From Pseudomonadota bacterium (GTDB lineage: Bacteria > Pseudomonadota > Alphaproteobacteria > Rhodospirillales > 2-02-FULL-58-16): a stretch of 21,658 bases of DNA. Made by a program: the position numbers and the translations under genes. Below are positions 13,707 through 21,053 of the stretch, in pieces. The notes under the pieces were generated by a model. It did not search any database. It worked only from the letters and a program-made list of their open reading frames with translations, and had not been told where the DNA came from. Every line of letters begins with the position of its first letter. Position 1 is the first letter of the stretch. The stretch is taken from assembly GCA_022572335.1 (NCBI GenBank), contig JACZWD010000008.1, forward strand, positions 1-21,658, read 5' to 3'.

Positions 13707-14644
13707 GGTCCTGCTCCTCTCGAATTGACCCGTACATCGGCCTTTGGCCCGATGCTGTCAACCGCCGTCGGCCCGGCCAGGCAGGCCACCAGGGCGTCGG
13801 CGTTGGCCCGCATGAGCCGGAAATAAAGGTCCGGACCGGCTGCCAACTGGGCGCCCAGGGGATCGAGGACGCCGACCCTGACCTCGGAGCGGTCGGTCAG
13901 GGCGGCGATCAGCCGGGGCTCGAACTGGGGTTCGCGGAAAAGGCAACGCACACCCATCCGGCGCATCTTGAGGCGCAGTCGATGGAGGTGGCGGGCGCCG
14001 GGCGGACGCTCCGGGGCCGTGGTCACGAAGGCCACCGCGTTCAGGCCGTAGGCGCGTTCCAGGTACCGATAGGCGTCGTGGAAGACCACGAACGGCGTCG
14101 TCGACAGCGGCTCCAGCCTGGCCCGGAGGTCGCGGTCCAGGGCGTCGATGCGCCGGGTCAGGCGGTCGCCGTTGGCGCGGTAGAGGGCGGCGTGGCCGGG
14201 GTCGATGGCGCTCAGCTCGGTCACCGCCACGGCGGCGATGGCGCGGGCGTTCGCCGGATCGAGCCACAGGTGCGGATCGGCGCCGCCGTCCCCGGCGCGC
14301 CGGGGCAGGGCCGTCAGGCGCGGGTGGCCGGCCAGCCGCACGGCCTTGCCGGCCAGGGCGGCCAGGGGCTTGTCCAGGAACCGCTCCATCTCCGGGCCGA
14401 CCCAGAACACCAGCATGGACCGGCTCAGCGCCTTGGCGTCCGACGGCCTGAGGGCGTAGGCGTGGGGCGAGGCGGCGCCGGCGACGATCAGGTAGGGCTC
14501 GGCCACCCCGTCCATGACGGCGGCGATCAGGGAATGGATCGGCTTGATGCTGACCGCGACCCGCGGCTCGCCGGCCGCCGCCGCGCCGAACGCGAGGGCC
14601 AGGGCGACGCCGGAAAGGGCGGCGATCAGGGGTCTCGGCACCAT
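13703..14644 (-). CDS. znuA: Zinc-binding periplasmic protein ZnuA
   Basis: This is the solute-binding protein of the ZnuABC high-affinity zinc importer. I chose the ATG at 14644, with AGGAGG four to nine bases upstream; the 30 codons upstream lie in a GC-rich repeat. A signal peptide covers about residues 1-24 (LIAALSGVALALAFGAAAAG). The zinc ligands of the family are visible as His in SIKPIHSLIAAVM, His in DPHLWLDP, His in VVFHDAYRY and a C-terminal acidic residue in VGVLDPLG. The usual His/Asp-rich loop before HLWLD is almost absent (RRAGDGGADPHLW). hisI overlaps its end by four bases. Transcription diverges from zur across a Zur-box-like site. Confidence 0.93.
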   Translation of the reverse strand: MVPRPLIAALSGVALALAFGAAAAGEPRVAVSIKPIHSLIAAVMDGVAEPYLIVAGAASPHAYALRPSDAKALSRSMLVFWVGPEMERFLDKPLAALAGKAVRLAGHPRLTALPRRAGDGGADPHLWLDPANARAIAAVAVTELSAIDPGHAALYRANGDRLTRRIDALDRDLRARLEPLSTTPFVVFHDAYRYLERAYGLNAVAFVTTAPERPPGARHLHRLRLKMRRMGVRCLFREPQFEPRLIAALTDRSEVRVGVLDPLGAQLAAGPDLYFRLMRANADALVACLAGPTAVDSIGPKADVRVNSRGAGP

Positions 14645-14658
14645 AGTCCTCCTCTCCC

Positions 14659-14720
14659 GGGGGCCGCGGGGGCGTCCCCCGCATAACATAGCCGGGGGGA
14701 CACCCCGCTTGTCTTCCCGG
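14659..14720 (+). repeat. GC-rich palindromic repeat, copy A (znuA leader)
   Basis: The first 48 bases are identical to 15285-15332, and the next 14 match with three differences. It contains the self-complementary stretch GCGGGGGCGTCCCCCGC and an AT-rich core CATAACATAG. It lies between the Zur-box-like site and the znuA ribosome-binding site, so it would form a hairpin in the znuA leader transcript. Confidence 0.8.
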
Positions 14721-14748
14721 AACGCGGGGTGCAAACCGCTTCCAATTA

Positions 14749-14769
14749 TGTTATGTTATATCGTATCAA
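14749..14769. promoter_or_regulatory. Zur-box-like site between znuA and zur
   Basis: TGTTAT occurs at 14749-14754 and TGTTATA at 14754-14760, followed by the degenerate right half GTATCA (14763-14768). This AT-rich patch in a GC-rich gap resembles alphaproteobacterial Zur boxes of the TGTTATA-N-TATAACA type, though the right half is imperfect. It is placed to control both znuA-hisI and zur-znuCB. Confidence 0.5.
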
Positions 14770-14794
14770 GTTCTGGTCAAGCGGACAGGGGGCC

Positions 14795-15364
14795 ATGAAA
14801 CCTTTACCGAATGAAGGCTTTCCGGCCGAGGACCACGATCACCGCCACTGCACGGACCGGGCCCTGGAGAGGGCGGCGGCCATCTGCAAACGGCGCGGCG
14901 CGCGCCTGACGGATCTGCGCCGGCGGGTTCTCGAGCTGGTGTGGAGCGGCCACAAGCCCCTCGGCGCCTACGACATCCTGGACGCCTTGCGGCGGGAGCG
15001 CCGGGGCGCGGCGCCGCCGACGGTCTACCGGGCCCTCAATTTCCTCGCCGCGCAAGGTCTCGTGCACCGCATCGAGAGCCTCAACTGCTTCGTCGGCTGC
15101 AGCGATCCCGAACTTCCCCACAGCGGGCAGTTTCTCATCTGCACGTCCTGTGGCTCGGTGGCGGAACTCAACGATGTCCGCATCGACGACGCCATCCGCG
15201 ACAGCGCGGCGGAAGCGGGTTTTACCGTCGGCCGGCGGACCATCGAGGTGGACGGCCTGTGTCCCCATTGCCAGGAACAGGGGCGGGGGCCGCGGGGGCG
15301 TCCCCCGCATAACATAGCCGGGGGGACACCCCCCTTGTCCCCCCGGGGGGACGGCGATGGATGA
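14795..15364 (+). CDS. zur: Fur-family zinc uptake regulator Zur
   Basis: Zur represses zinc uptake genes when zinc is bound. I chose the ATG at 14795; upstream codons in the same frame cross the Zur-box-like site. The 189-residue protein has the Fur-family DNA-binding domain, with LTDLRRRVLELVWSGHKPLG and AAPPTVYRALNFLAAQGLVH as recognition helix. Metal-binding features include the N-terminal HDHRHC, HSGQFLICTSCG and the C-terminal CPHC. The normal end would be near LCPHCQEQG. About 25 further residues, Gly/Pro/Arg-rich, are encoded by copy B of the GC-rich repeat. The stop overlaps the znuC start by eight bases. Confidence 0.92.
   Translation: MKPLPNEGFPAEDHDHRHCTDRALERAAAICKRRGARLTDLRRRVLELVWSGHKPLGAYDILDALRRERRGAAPPTVYRALNFLAAQGLVHRIESLNCFVGCSDPELPHSGQFLICTSCGSVAELNDVRIDDAIRDSAAEAGFTVGRRTIEVDGLCPHCQEQGRGPRGRPPHNIAGGTPPLSPRGDGDG
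15285..15346 (+). repeat. GC-rich palindromic repeat, copy B (inside zur 3' end)
   Basis: This copy is in the same orientation as copy A, 626 bp away. It lies in frame inside zur after the codons for the last zinc-ligand Cys pair and adds a Gly/Pro/Arg-rich tail. Its end, CCCCCCGGGGGG, is followed by GAC and the znuC start, so the G-run probably serves as the znuC ribosome-binding region. Confidence 0.8.
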
Positions 15365-16205
15365 AGGGCTTACGGGCGTGGCGGCGGATGCGTCCCCGGG
15401 CGCGATCCTCGTCGAGGCCCCGGGCGTCGACGTGCGGATCGGGGCCAAGTCCATCCTGAGCGGCGCGAGCCTTGTGGTGCGCGCCGGCGAGATCGTCACC
15501 CTGATCGGCCCCAACGGCGCCGGCAAGACGACGTTCCTGCGGGTCATCCTGGGTCTGCAGCGGCCCCGGCGCGGCCGCGTCTTCCGCCGGCCCGGACTGC
15601 GCGTCGGATACGTGCCCCAGCGCCTGGCCCTGGATGCGACCCTGCCGCTGACGGTGGAGCGCTTCCTGGCTCTTGGGGTTCGCCGCGGCGGCCGGGACGG
15701 GGCGGCGCGGCGGGCGGCCATCCTCGACGACGTGGGCGCGACACAGGTCCTGGCCAGCCCGGTCCGGGACATCTCGGGCGGGGAGTTGCAGCGCGTCCTG
15801 CTGGCGCGGGCGCTGTTGCGCGAGCCCGACCTGCTGGTGCTGGACGAACCGGTGCAGGGCGTCGACGTCGGCGGCCAGGCCGACATTTACGGTCTGATCG
15901 GGCGCATCCGGGACGAGCGCGGCTGCGGCGTCCTTCTGGTGTCCCACGACCTGCACCTGGTGATGGCGGCGGCCGACCAGGTGATCTGCCTCAACCAACA
16001 CGTCTGCTGCGCCGGACGGCCCGAAGCGGTGACCCGCGATCCCGCCTACCTGGCCCTGTTCGGCGAACACGTGGCGCGCCAGTTCGCCGTCTACCATCAC
16101 GACCACGACCACCGGCACGGCACCGACGGGACCGTGCTGCCGTTGGCGCCGGAGCCGGAGCCGGACGACGGGCGCCACCGGGCGGAGACCCCGGATCATG
16201 GATGA
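15357..16205 (+). CDS. znuC: Zinc ABC transporter ATP-binding protein ZnuC
   Basis: ZnuC is the ATPase of zinc import. In its 282 residues are the Walker A motif GPNGAGKTT near residue 53, the Q-loop in VGYVPQRLALD, the signature ISGGELQRVLLARALL, Walker B LLVLDEPVQGVD and the switch His in LLVSHDLHLVM. The C-terminus is His-rich (YHHDHDHRHGTDG), a feature of several ZnuC proteins that may hold zinc. It overlaps zur upstream and znuB downstream by eight bases each, in both cases in the sequence ATGGATGA, so translation of zur-znuC-znuB is probably coupled. Confidence 0.93.
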   Translation: MDEGLTGVAADASPGAILVEAPGVDVRIGAKSILSGASLVVRAGEIVTLIGPNGAGKTTFLRVILGLQRPRRGRVFRRPGLRVGYVPQRLALDATLPLTVERFLALGVRRGGRDGAARRAAILDDVGATQVLASPVRDISGGELQRVLLARALLREPDLLVLDEPVQGVDVGGQADIYGLIGRIRDERGCGVLLVSHDLHLVMAAADQVICLNQHVCCAGRPEAVTRDPAYLALFGEHVARQFAVYHHDHDHRHGTDGTVLPLAPEPEPDDGRHRAETPDHG

Positions 16206-17001
16206 TTTTCTGGTGCGCGCCCTGGCCGGCGGGTTCGGCGTCGCCGTCATCGCCGGCCCCTTGGGCGCCTTCGTCGTCTGGCGGCGCATGGCCTATTTCG
16301 GCGACACCCTGGCCCATGCGGCGCTGTTGGGGGTGGCGCTGGGATTCCTGCTCGGCATCGACATCAACCTGGGCATCGTCGCCGTCTGCGCCGCGGTGGC
16401 GGTGATCCTGGTCGTCCTGCAGCGGCGCCAGGCCCTGGCCGGCGACACCCTGCTCGGCATCCTCTCCCACGGCGGGCTGGCGCTCGGCCTGATCGCCGTG
16501 GCCTTCCTGGAGTCGCCGCGCGTCGACCTGATGTCGTACCTGTTCGGCGACATCCTGGCCGTCAGCGCCCGCGACATCGCCTGGGTCTACGGTGGCGGCG
16601 CGGTGGTGGCGGTGGCGCTGGCGTTCCTCTGGCGGCCCCTTCTTGCGGCCACCGTGCACGAGGAACTGGCCCGCGTCGAGGGCGTGCCGGTGACCGCCGT
16701 GCGCCTCGCCTTCATGGTGCTGCTGGCGATCGTCGTGGCGCTGGCGATGAAGGTGGTGGGCGTCCTGCTGGTGACCTCGTTGTTGATCATCCCCGCCGCC
16801 GCGGCCCGGCGCCTGGCCGCCTCGCCGGAGCAGATGGCGGCCCTGGCCGCGGTGGCCGGATGCGCCGCCGTCGCCGGCGGACTGTGGGGCTCGTTTACCT
16901 TCGATACGCCGTCCGGGCCGTCCATCGTGGTGGCGGCGCTGGTTCTGTTCGTGGTCAGCGCCCTGGCGCCCGCCGTCGGGCCCGGGCGCCACCACCCTTA
17001 A
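16198..17001 (+). CDS. znuB: Zinc ABC transporter permease ZnuB
   Basis: This 267-residue inner-membrane protein is the zinc channel subunit. It starts MDDFLVRALAGGFGVAVIAG. It shows about seven or eight hydrophobic segments and the family motifs FVVWRRMAYFGDTLAHAALL, GLALGLIAVAFLE and VGVLLVTSLLIIPAAAARRL. It is the last gene of the zur-znuCB unit. The convergent GMC oxidoreductase gene ends 15 bp away and no clear terminator fits between them. Confidence 0.93.
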   Translation: MDDFLVRALAGGFGVAVIAGPLGAFVVWRRMAYFGDTLAHAALLGVALGFLLGIDINLGIVAVCAAVAVILVVLQRRQALAGDTLLGILSHGGLALGLIAVAFLESPRVDLMSYLFGDILAVSARDIAWVYGGGAVVAVALAFLWRPLLAATVHEELARVEGVPVTAVRLAFMVLLAIVVALAMKVVGVLLVTSLLIIPAAAARRLAASPEQMAALAAVAGCAAVAGGLWGSFTFDTPSGPSIVVAALVLFVVSALAPAVGPGRHHP

Positions 17002-17016
17002 ATCGTGACCAGCCGG

Positions 17017-18630
17017 TTAGCGGGATTTCGCGTCCTCGCGGATCATGTCGGACGCTTTCTCGGCGATCATGATAACCGGAGAGTTCGTGTTGCCGCTGGT
17101 GATCACCGGCATGATCGAGGCATCCACCACCCGGAGGCCCTGGAGCCCCCGGAGGCGCAGGCGATCATCGACGACCGCCATCCCGTCCGGGCCCATCTTG
17201 CAGGTGCCGACCGGGTGAAAGATCGTGGTGCCGATGTCACCGGCCGCGGTGGCGAGCTCATCGTCATTCTGGAAGGTTTCCCCCGGTCTGAATTCCTCCG
17301 GGGTGAATTTCTGCAAGGCGGGCTGCGCAACGATATGCCGCGTCAGGCGGATCGAGTCGGCGGCGATGCGTCGATCCGTCGGCGTCGACAGGTAGTTCGG
17401 CTGAATGGCCGGCTGGGCAAACGGGTCGGGGGTCTTGATCCTGACGTGACCCCGGCTTTCCGGCCGTAGGTTGCACACGCTGGCGGTAAAGGCCGGGAAC
17501 GGATGCAGGGGCTCGCCGAACTTGTCGAGGGTGAGTGGCTGCACGTGATATTCGACATTCGGCGTGTCGAAGGCCGGATCGGTCCGGGCGAAGGCGCCCA
17601 GTTGCGACGGTGCCATCGACATCGGACCTGTTCGGAACAAGGCGTACTCGAGGCCGATGCCGATCTTCCCCAAAAGGCTGTTGGAGCGCTCGTTGAGGGT
17701 CGGAACCCCATGGACCTTGTAGGCGCACCGGATTTGCAGGTGGTCCTGCAGGTTTTCGCCGACCCCCGCAAGGTCGTGAACGACGGCGATCCCATGGTCC
17801 TTCAGGAGAGATCCCGGACCGACGCCAGAGAGCTGCAGCAACTGAGGGGAGCCGACCGATCCGGCCGCGAGAATGACCTCCGCGGTGGCGTCGATCACGG
17901 CGTCTTCCCCGTCCAGGCGCACCTCGAGGCCGGTCGCCCGTCCGCCGTCGATGCGGATCTTCTTCACCTGGGCGTGGATCAGGACGCGAAGGTTCGGACG
18001 GCTTCTGGCCGGGCGCAGGAAGGCCTTGGAGGTGCTCCAGCGCCAGCCCCGGCGCTGGTTGACGTGGAAATACCCACATCCCTCGTTGTCGCCGCGGTTG
18101 AAATCGTCGGTCTTCGGGATTCCGGCCTGCGCGGCGGCATCGCGAAAGGCGTCCAGAATCTCCCAACTCAACCGTTGCTTCTCGACCCGCCATTCGCCAC
18201 CGGTTCCGTGCATATGATCGGCGGCCACGGCCCCCTGATCTTCGGACTTCACGAAGTAGGGGAGGACGTCGTCCCAACTCCAGCCCGCATTGCCGAACTG
18301 GCGCCAGTGATCATAGTCCCTGGCCTGGCCCCGCATATAGATCATGCCGTTGATGGACGAACTGCCGCCGAGCACGCGTCCCCGCGGATAGCCGAGCGTG
18401 CGGCCGTTGAGACCGGGCTCCGGCTCCGTGGAAAACCCCCAGTCGGTACGGGGGTTTCCCAGGCAATAGAGATAGCCGACCGGGATATGGATCCAGATGT
18501 AGTTGTCCTTCCCGCCCGCCTCCAGAAGGGCCACCGTCGTCCCCGGGTTTTTCGACAGCCGGTTGGCCAGGACGCAGCCGGCACTGCCGGCGCCGACGAT
18601 GACGTAATCGAATGCGCCAAGGTGTTTCAC
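17017..18630 (-). CDS. GMC-family FAD-dependent oxidoreductase (choline/alcohol dehydrogenase-like)
   Basis: The 537-residue protein has the length and layout of the glucose-methanol-choline oxidoreductases. The FAD-binding motif VIVGAGSAGCVLANRL is at residues 10-25, followed by an acidic residue in LLEAGG. The GMC signatures are seen as YPRGRVLGGSSSINGMIYMR and GSVGSPQLLQLSGVGPG. The C-terminal active-site region is TIFHPVGTCKMGPD, with the catalytic His, followed by ASIMPVITSGNTNSPVIMIA. The substrate cannot be read from sequence; primary alcohols or choline-type compounds are usual. The start is a GTG at 18630. It lies downstream of livM-livG-livF in the same direction, which suggests it oxidises a compound the transporter brings in. 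Confidence 0.9.
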   Translation of the reverse strand: MKHLGAFDYVIVGAGSAGCVLANRLSKNPGTTVALLEAGGKDNYIWIHIPVGYLYCLGNPRTDWGFSTEPEPGLNGRTLGYPRGRVLGGSSSINGMIYMRGQARDYDHWRQFGNAGWSWDDVLPYFVKSEDQGAVAADHMHGTGGEWRVEKQRLSWEILDAFRDAAAQAGIPKTDDFNRGDNEGCGYFHVNQRRGWRWSTSKAFLRPARSRPNLRVLIHAQVKKIRIDGGRATGLEVRLDGEDAVIDATAEVILAAGSVGSPQLLQLSGVGPGSLLKDHGIAVVHDLAGVGENLQDHLQIRCAYKVHGVPTLNERSNSLLGKIGIGLEYALFRTGPMSMAPSQLGAFARTDPAFDTPNVEYHVQPLTLDKFGEPLHPFPAFTASVCNLRPESRGHVRIKTPDPFAQPAIQPNYLSTPTDRRIAADSIRLTRHIVAQPALQKFTPEEFRPGETFQNDDELATAAGDIGTTIFHPVGTCKMGPDGMAVVDDRLRLRGLQGLRVVDASIMPVITSGNTNSPVIMIAEKASDMIREDAKSR

Positions 18631-18756
18631 GGGGCGCTCATGAAAGCGTCGGAATGGCGTACCGGGGATATCCCGAGCCTGGGTCGGTAGATCAACCGTT
18701 CAACGATTTCCATGCCGCCCTTTCCGTCCGTCGGCGCCGAAACGGCGCCCGGATAT

Positions 18757-19467
18757 CTAAATCATCAGGTACTTTTCCTGCACTTCGCGGTTCCGCTCAA
18801 GCTCCTCGATGGTGCCGTGGTACCGGATGCGGCCTTTCTCGATGATGTAGGCGCGGTCCGAGATGTCGGTGGCAAACTGCAGGTTCTGTTCGGCAAACAG
18901 GATGGTGAGGCCCATGGTCTTCAGCAGCTTGAACTGCCGCGCGAGTTCCTCGACCACGAGTGGGGCCACGCCCTCCACGGGCTCGTCGAGAAGCACCAGC
19001 GACGGGTTGCCCATGAGGGTGCGGCCGATGGTCAGCATCTGCTGCTCGCCGCCGCTCAGATAACCGCCGAGATTCCCGTTCAGGGGAGCGAGGATGGGGA
19101 ACAGCTCGTAAATTCTCTCCACCGTCCATTGCCGGACTTTCACGTCGAGGCCCTGTTTGGCCGCGATGTCCAGGTTCTCGCGCACGGTAAGGTCGGGGAA
19201 TATCAGCCGGTCGTCGGGAACATAGCCGATGCCCAGCCTTGCGATGTCGTGCGGCGCGAGCCCGTTGAGGACAGTGCCGTTGAACGTGATGCTTCCCGAA
19301 GACGCCTGGACCAGGCCCATGATGGTGCGGATGGTCGTGGTCTTGCCGGCGCCGTTGCGGCCCAGGAGACAGACCACCTCTCCCTCGTTCACCGTCAACG
19401 ACACGTCGAAAAGGATGTGGCTGGTGCCGTAATGGGTAGAGACGTCCTTGAGATCGAGTTGCATCAT
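18757..19467 (-). CDS. livF: Branched-chain amino-acid-type ABC transporter ATP-binding protein LivF
   Basis: This 236-residue ATPase belongs to the LivF family of importers for branched-chain amino acids, amides or urea. Motifs are Walker A GRNGAGKTT, Q-loop-region GIGYVPDDRLIFPDLTVREN, signature YLSGGEQQMLTIGR, Walker B LVLLDEPVEGVAP and switch region LFAEQNLQFA; LivF proteins commonly have Gln there instead of His. The ATG at 19467 overlaps the livG stop as ATGA. Sequence alone does not define the substrate; the linked GMC dehydrogenase hints at a substrate other than leucine. Confidence 0.88.
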   Translation of the reverse strand: MMQLDLKDVSTHYGTSHILFDVSLTVNEGEVVCLLGRNGAGKTTTIRTIMGLVQASSGSITFNGTVLNGLAPHDIARLGIGYVPDDRLIFPDLTVRENLDIAAKQGLDVKVRQWTVERIYELFPILAPLNGNLGGYLSGGEQQMLTIGRTLMGNPSLVLLDEPVEGVAPLVVEELARQFKLLKTMGLTILFAEQNLQFATDISDRAYIIEKGRIRYHGTIEELERNREVQEKYLMI

Positions 19468-20216
19468 ATTTGCTGCTTGCCAAGATAGATCTGCTTCGCC
19501 GTTTCGTTGTCGCGGACCGCGTTCGGGGTACCCTCGACGATGATCTCGCCCCGGTGCAGCAGGGTCACGCGCCGCGCATGGCTGAAGACCACGGACATGT
19601 CATGCTCGGTGAACAGGATCGTCAGTCCCAGGTCCTTGTTGAGCCGGTCCACGAGATTCATGGTCTCCTGCGTCTCGTCGCGGGACATGCCGGCCGTGGG
19701 TTCGTCCAGGAACAGGAGCTTGGGCTTGTTGGCCAGCGCGATCGCCAGTTCCAGCTTCTTCTTGTCGCCCTGCGAAAGCCGGCCCGCCAGCACGTCGAGC
19801 TTGTCCGTCAAGCCGCAGAGCGCCACCACCTCCTCCGTTTCGGCGATGCCCACCCGGTTGGCGCGGGTGAACATGTTCATGGCGACGCCCAGGTGGGAAT
19901 GCACGGCGGAGCGTACGTTCTCCATCACCGTCAGCCGGGGAAAGATATTGCTCACCTGGAAGGCCCGGGATATCCCGATCCGGGCGATGGTGTGCGGTGG
20001 CCAGTTGGTGATGTCCTGTCCGTCGAACACGATCCGGCCCGAGTCCGGGGAGTGGTGTCCGGTCAGCAGGTTGAAAAACGTGGTTTTGCCGGCGCCGTTC
20101 GGACCGATGATCGCCGACTGATCGCCCTCGGACATCTCGAAATCCACGTCCCGGGTGACGTAAATGCCGCCGAAGTGCTTGTTGAGACCGACGACTTCCA
20201 AGATCTTGCGTGCCAT
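19464..20216 (-). CDS. livG: Branched-chain amino-acid-type ABC transporter ATP-binding protein LivG
   Basis: This 250-residue ATPase is the LivG partner of LivF. Motifs are Walker A GPNGAGKTT near residue 39, GISRAFQVSNIFPRLTVMEN with the Q-loop, a variant signature RLSQGDKKKLELAIAL (Gln in place of the first Gly, common in this family), Walker B LLFLDEPTAGMS and switch His in FTEHDMSVV. Its ATG overlaps the livM stop by one base (TGATG) and its stop overlaps the livF start, so livM-livG-livF are translated as one unit. Confidence 0.9.
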   Translation of the reverse strand: MARKILEVVGLNKHFGGIYVTRDVDFEMSEGDQSAIIGPNGAGKTTFFNLLTGHHSPDSGRIVFDGQDITNWPPHTIARIGISRAFQVSNIFPRLTVMENVRSAVHSHLGVAMNMFTRANRVGIAETEEVVALCGLTDKLDVLAGRLSQGDKKKLELAIALANKPKLLFLDEPTAGMSRDETQETMNLVDRLNKDLGLTILFTEHDMSVVFSHARRVTLLHRGEIIVEGTPNAVRDNETAKQIYLGKQQI

Positions 20217-20566
20217 CAGGATCCGGCTTTCGTCTCGGCGGTGACGGCGGTGCCCGTTTCCGCCTCCCCGTTCGGAGTCTCATCGGGTGCAATCGGAGTC
20301 CTGCCCAGGCGAAAACCGATTTTGGCGTCGAAGACGGCGAGCAGGCCGCCCGGAGAAAACAGGACGATGAGTAAGATGACCGTCCCGATGGTCAGCGGCC
20401 AATAGACCGTGAAGCCGGTCACGTAGGCTTGCAGGAATGTGTAGATGATGGAGCCGATGGCCGGGCCGGCGAAGTATCCCGCGCCGCCGATCAACGTCAT
20501 GAACACGGCGATACCCGATTCCTGCCAGCCCAGGAGCAAGGGCCCGACGCTGCGCGGGGCCGGTGT
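20216..20566 (-). pseudogene. livM: livM permease, 3' fragment (5' end missing)
   Basis: The last 110 or so codons of a LivM-type permease are present. The sequence LLLGWQESGIAVFMTLIGGA matches the conserved region near the end of LivM, then GPAIGSIIYTFLQAYVTGF and a final hydrophobic segment WPLTIGTVILLIVLFSPGG. LivM proteins usually have 300 residues or more, so about two thirds is missing. Upstream the frame meets a TGA at 20569-20567, and no LivM-like sequence is seen beyond about 20560. A TTG at 20539 is the only early start. The gene is therefore truncated by a rearrangement or an assembly join, and the transporter is probably not functional from this copy. Confidence 0.8.
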
Positions 20567-21053
20567 TCAGCAGCTCACAGATTGGGATCGGGACATCAAA
20601 CCTGTGTCTCCTAGAGTATGATGCATCCCGCGGCAATTGGATTTTGAGGCTCTACCCTAGCGTTCTGCGCCCTCGTCGGGCGTCGACTCATCGGATTCCC
20701 CACCTTTGGTTGCGAGTCGGTGAGCGCCTTCTTCCAGGACGACACGCAGCCCTCGAGCAGTCTTGAGGCAGAGTTCAAGAATCTGTTCTAAGGCCTTTCT
20801 CAGCTCTTCGGACTCTATCGCTCCTTCCATGACTCACCGAGCAAATTGGTCTTTATCAACGATGAACTGATCTGCGTACGCTGGGCCGTCCCTACTTTCG
20901 CCCGAAATCCGCCCAAGTCAGATTTTCTGGCGATTACATGGTGCTCGGCTTAGTTTCTCCGCGCTACTTCACTCGTGGCCAGCCCCCCCAGGGCGCCAGG
21001 CGTATTGCAGTTACAGCTGGCGATGTTCATGCTCTTGCCGGAGGAGGACTCCG
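20567..21053. other. 487-bp stretch beyond the livM junction without a confident gene
   Basis: No long open frame with coding character was found. The minus strand has a small open frame (20657-20830, listed separately). The plus strand has two successive open stretches in one frame: one ends in TAA near 20790 (with FGCESVSAFFQDDTQ), the other runs to TAG near 20951 (with KLVFINDELICVRWAVP). Together they look like a decayed plus-strand gene. Base composition is less GC-rich than in the zinc and molybdate regions. Confidence 0.35.
20657..20830 (-). CDS. Possible small acidic protein (57 aa)
   Basis: An ATG at 20830 opens a 57-codon frame ending in TAG. The product has an amphipathic helical part, SEELRKALEQILELCLKTAR, and an acidic disordered tail, GGESDESTPDEGAER. 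GGTGAG lies close upstream but its spacing is short. I do not recognise it. The same DNA read on the plus strand also looks partly coding, so this call is weak. Confidence 0.3.
   Translation of the reverse strand: MEGAIESEELRKALEQILELCLKTARGLRVVLEEGAHRLATKGGESDESTPDEGAER

Noticed and set aside
15991..16995. Minus-strand open frame of 334 codons, His- and Gln-rich
   Set aside because: It is opposite znuC and znuB, which are clear family members; the composition is that of a shadow frame.
20567..20569. TGA in the livM frame as a selenocysteine codon
   Set aside because: LivM proteins have no selenocysteine, LivM homology does not continue upstream of the TGA, and no SECIS-like hairpin is evident.
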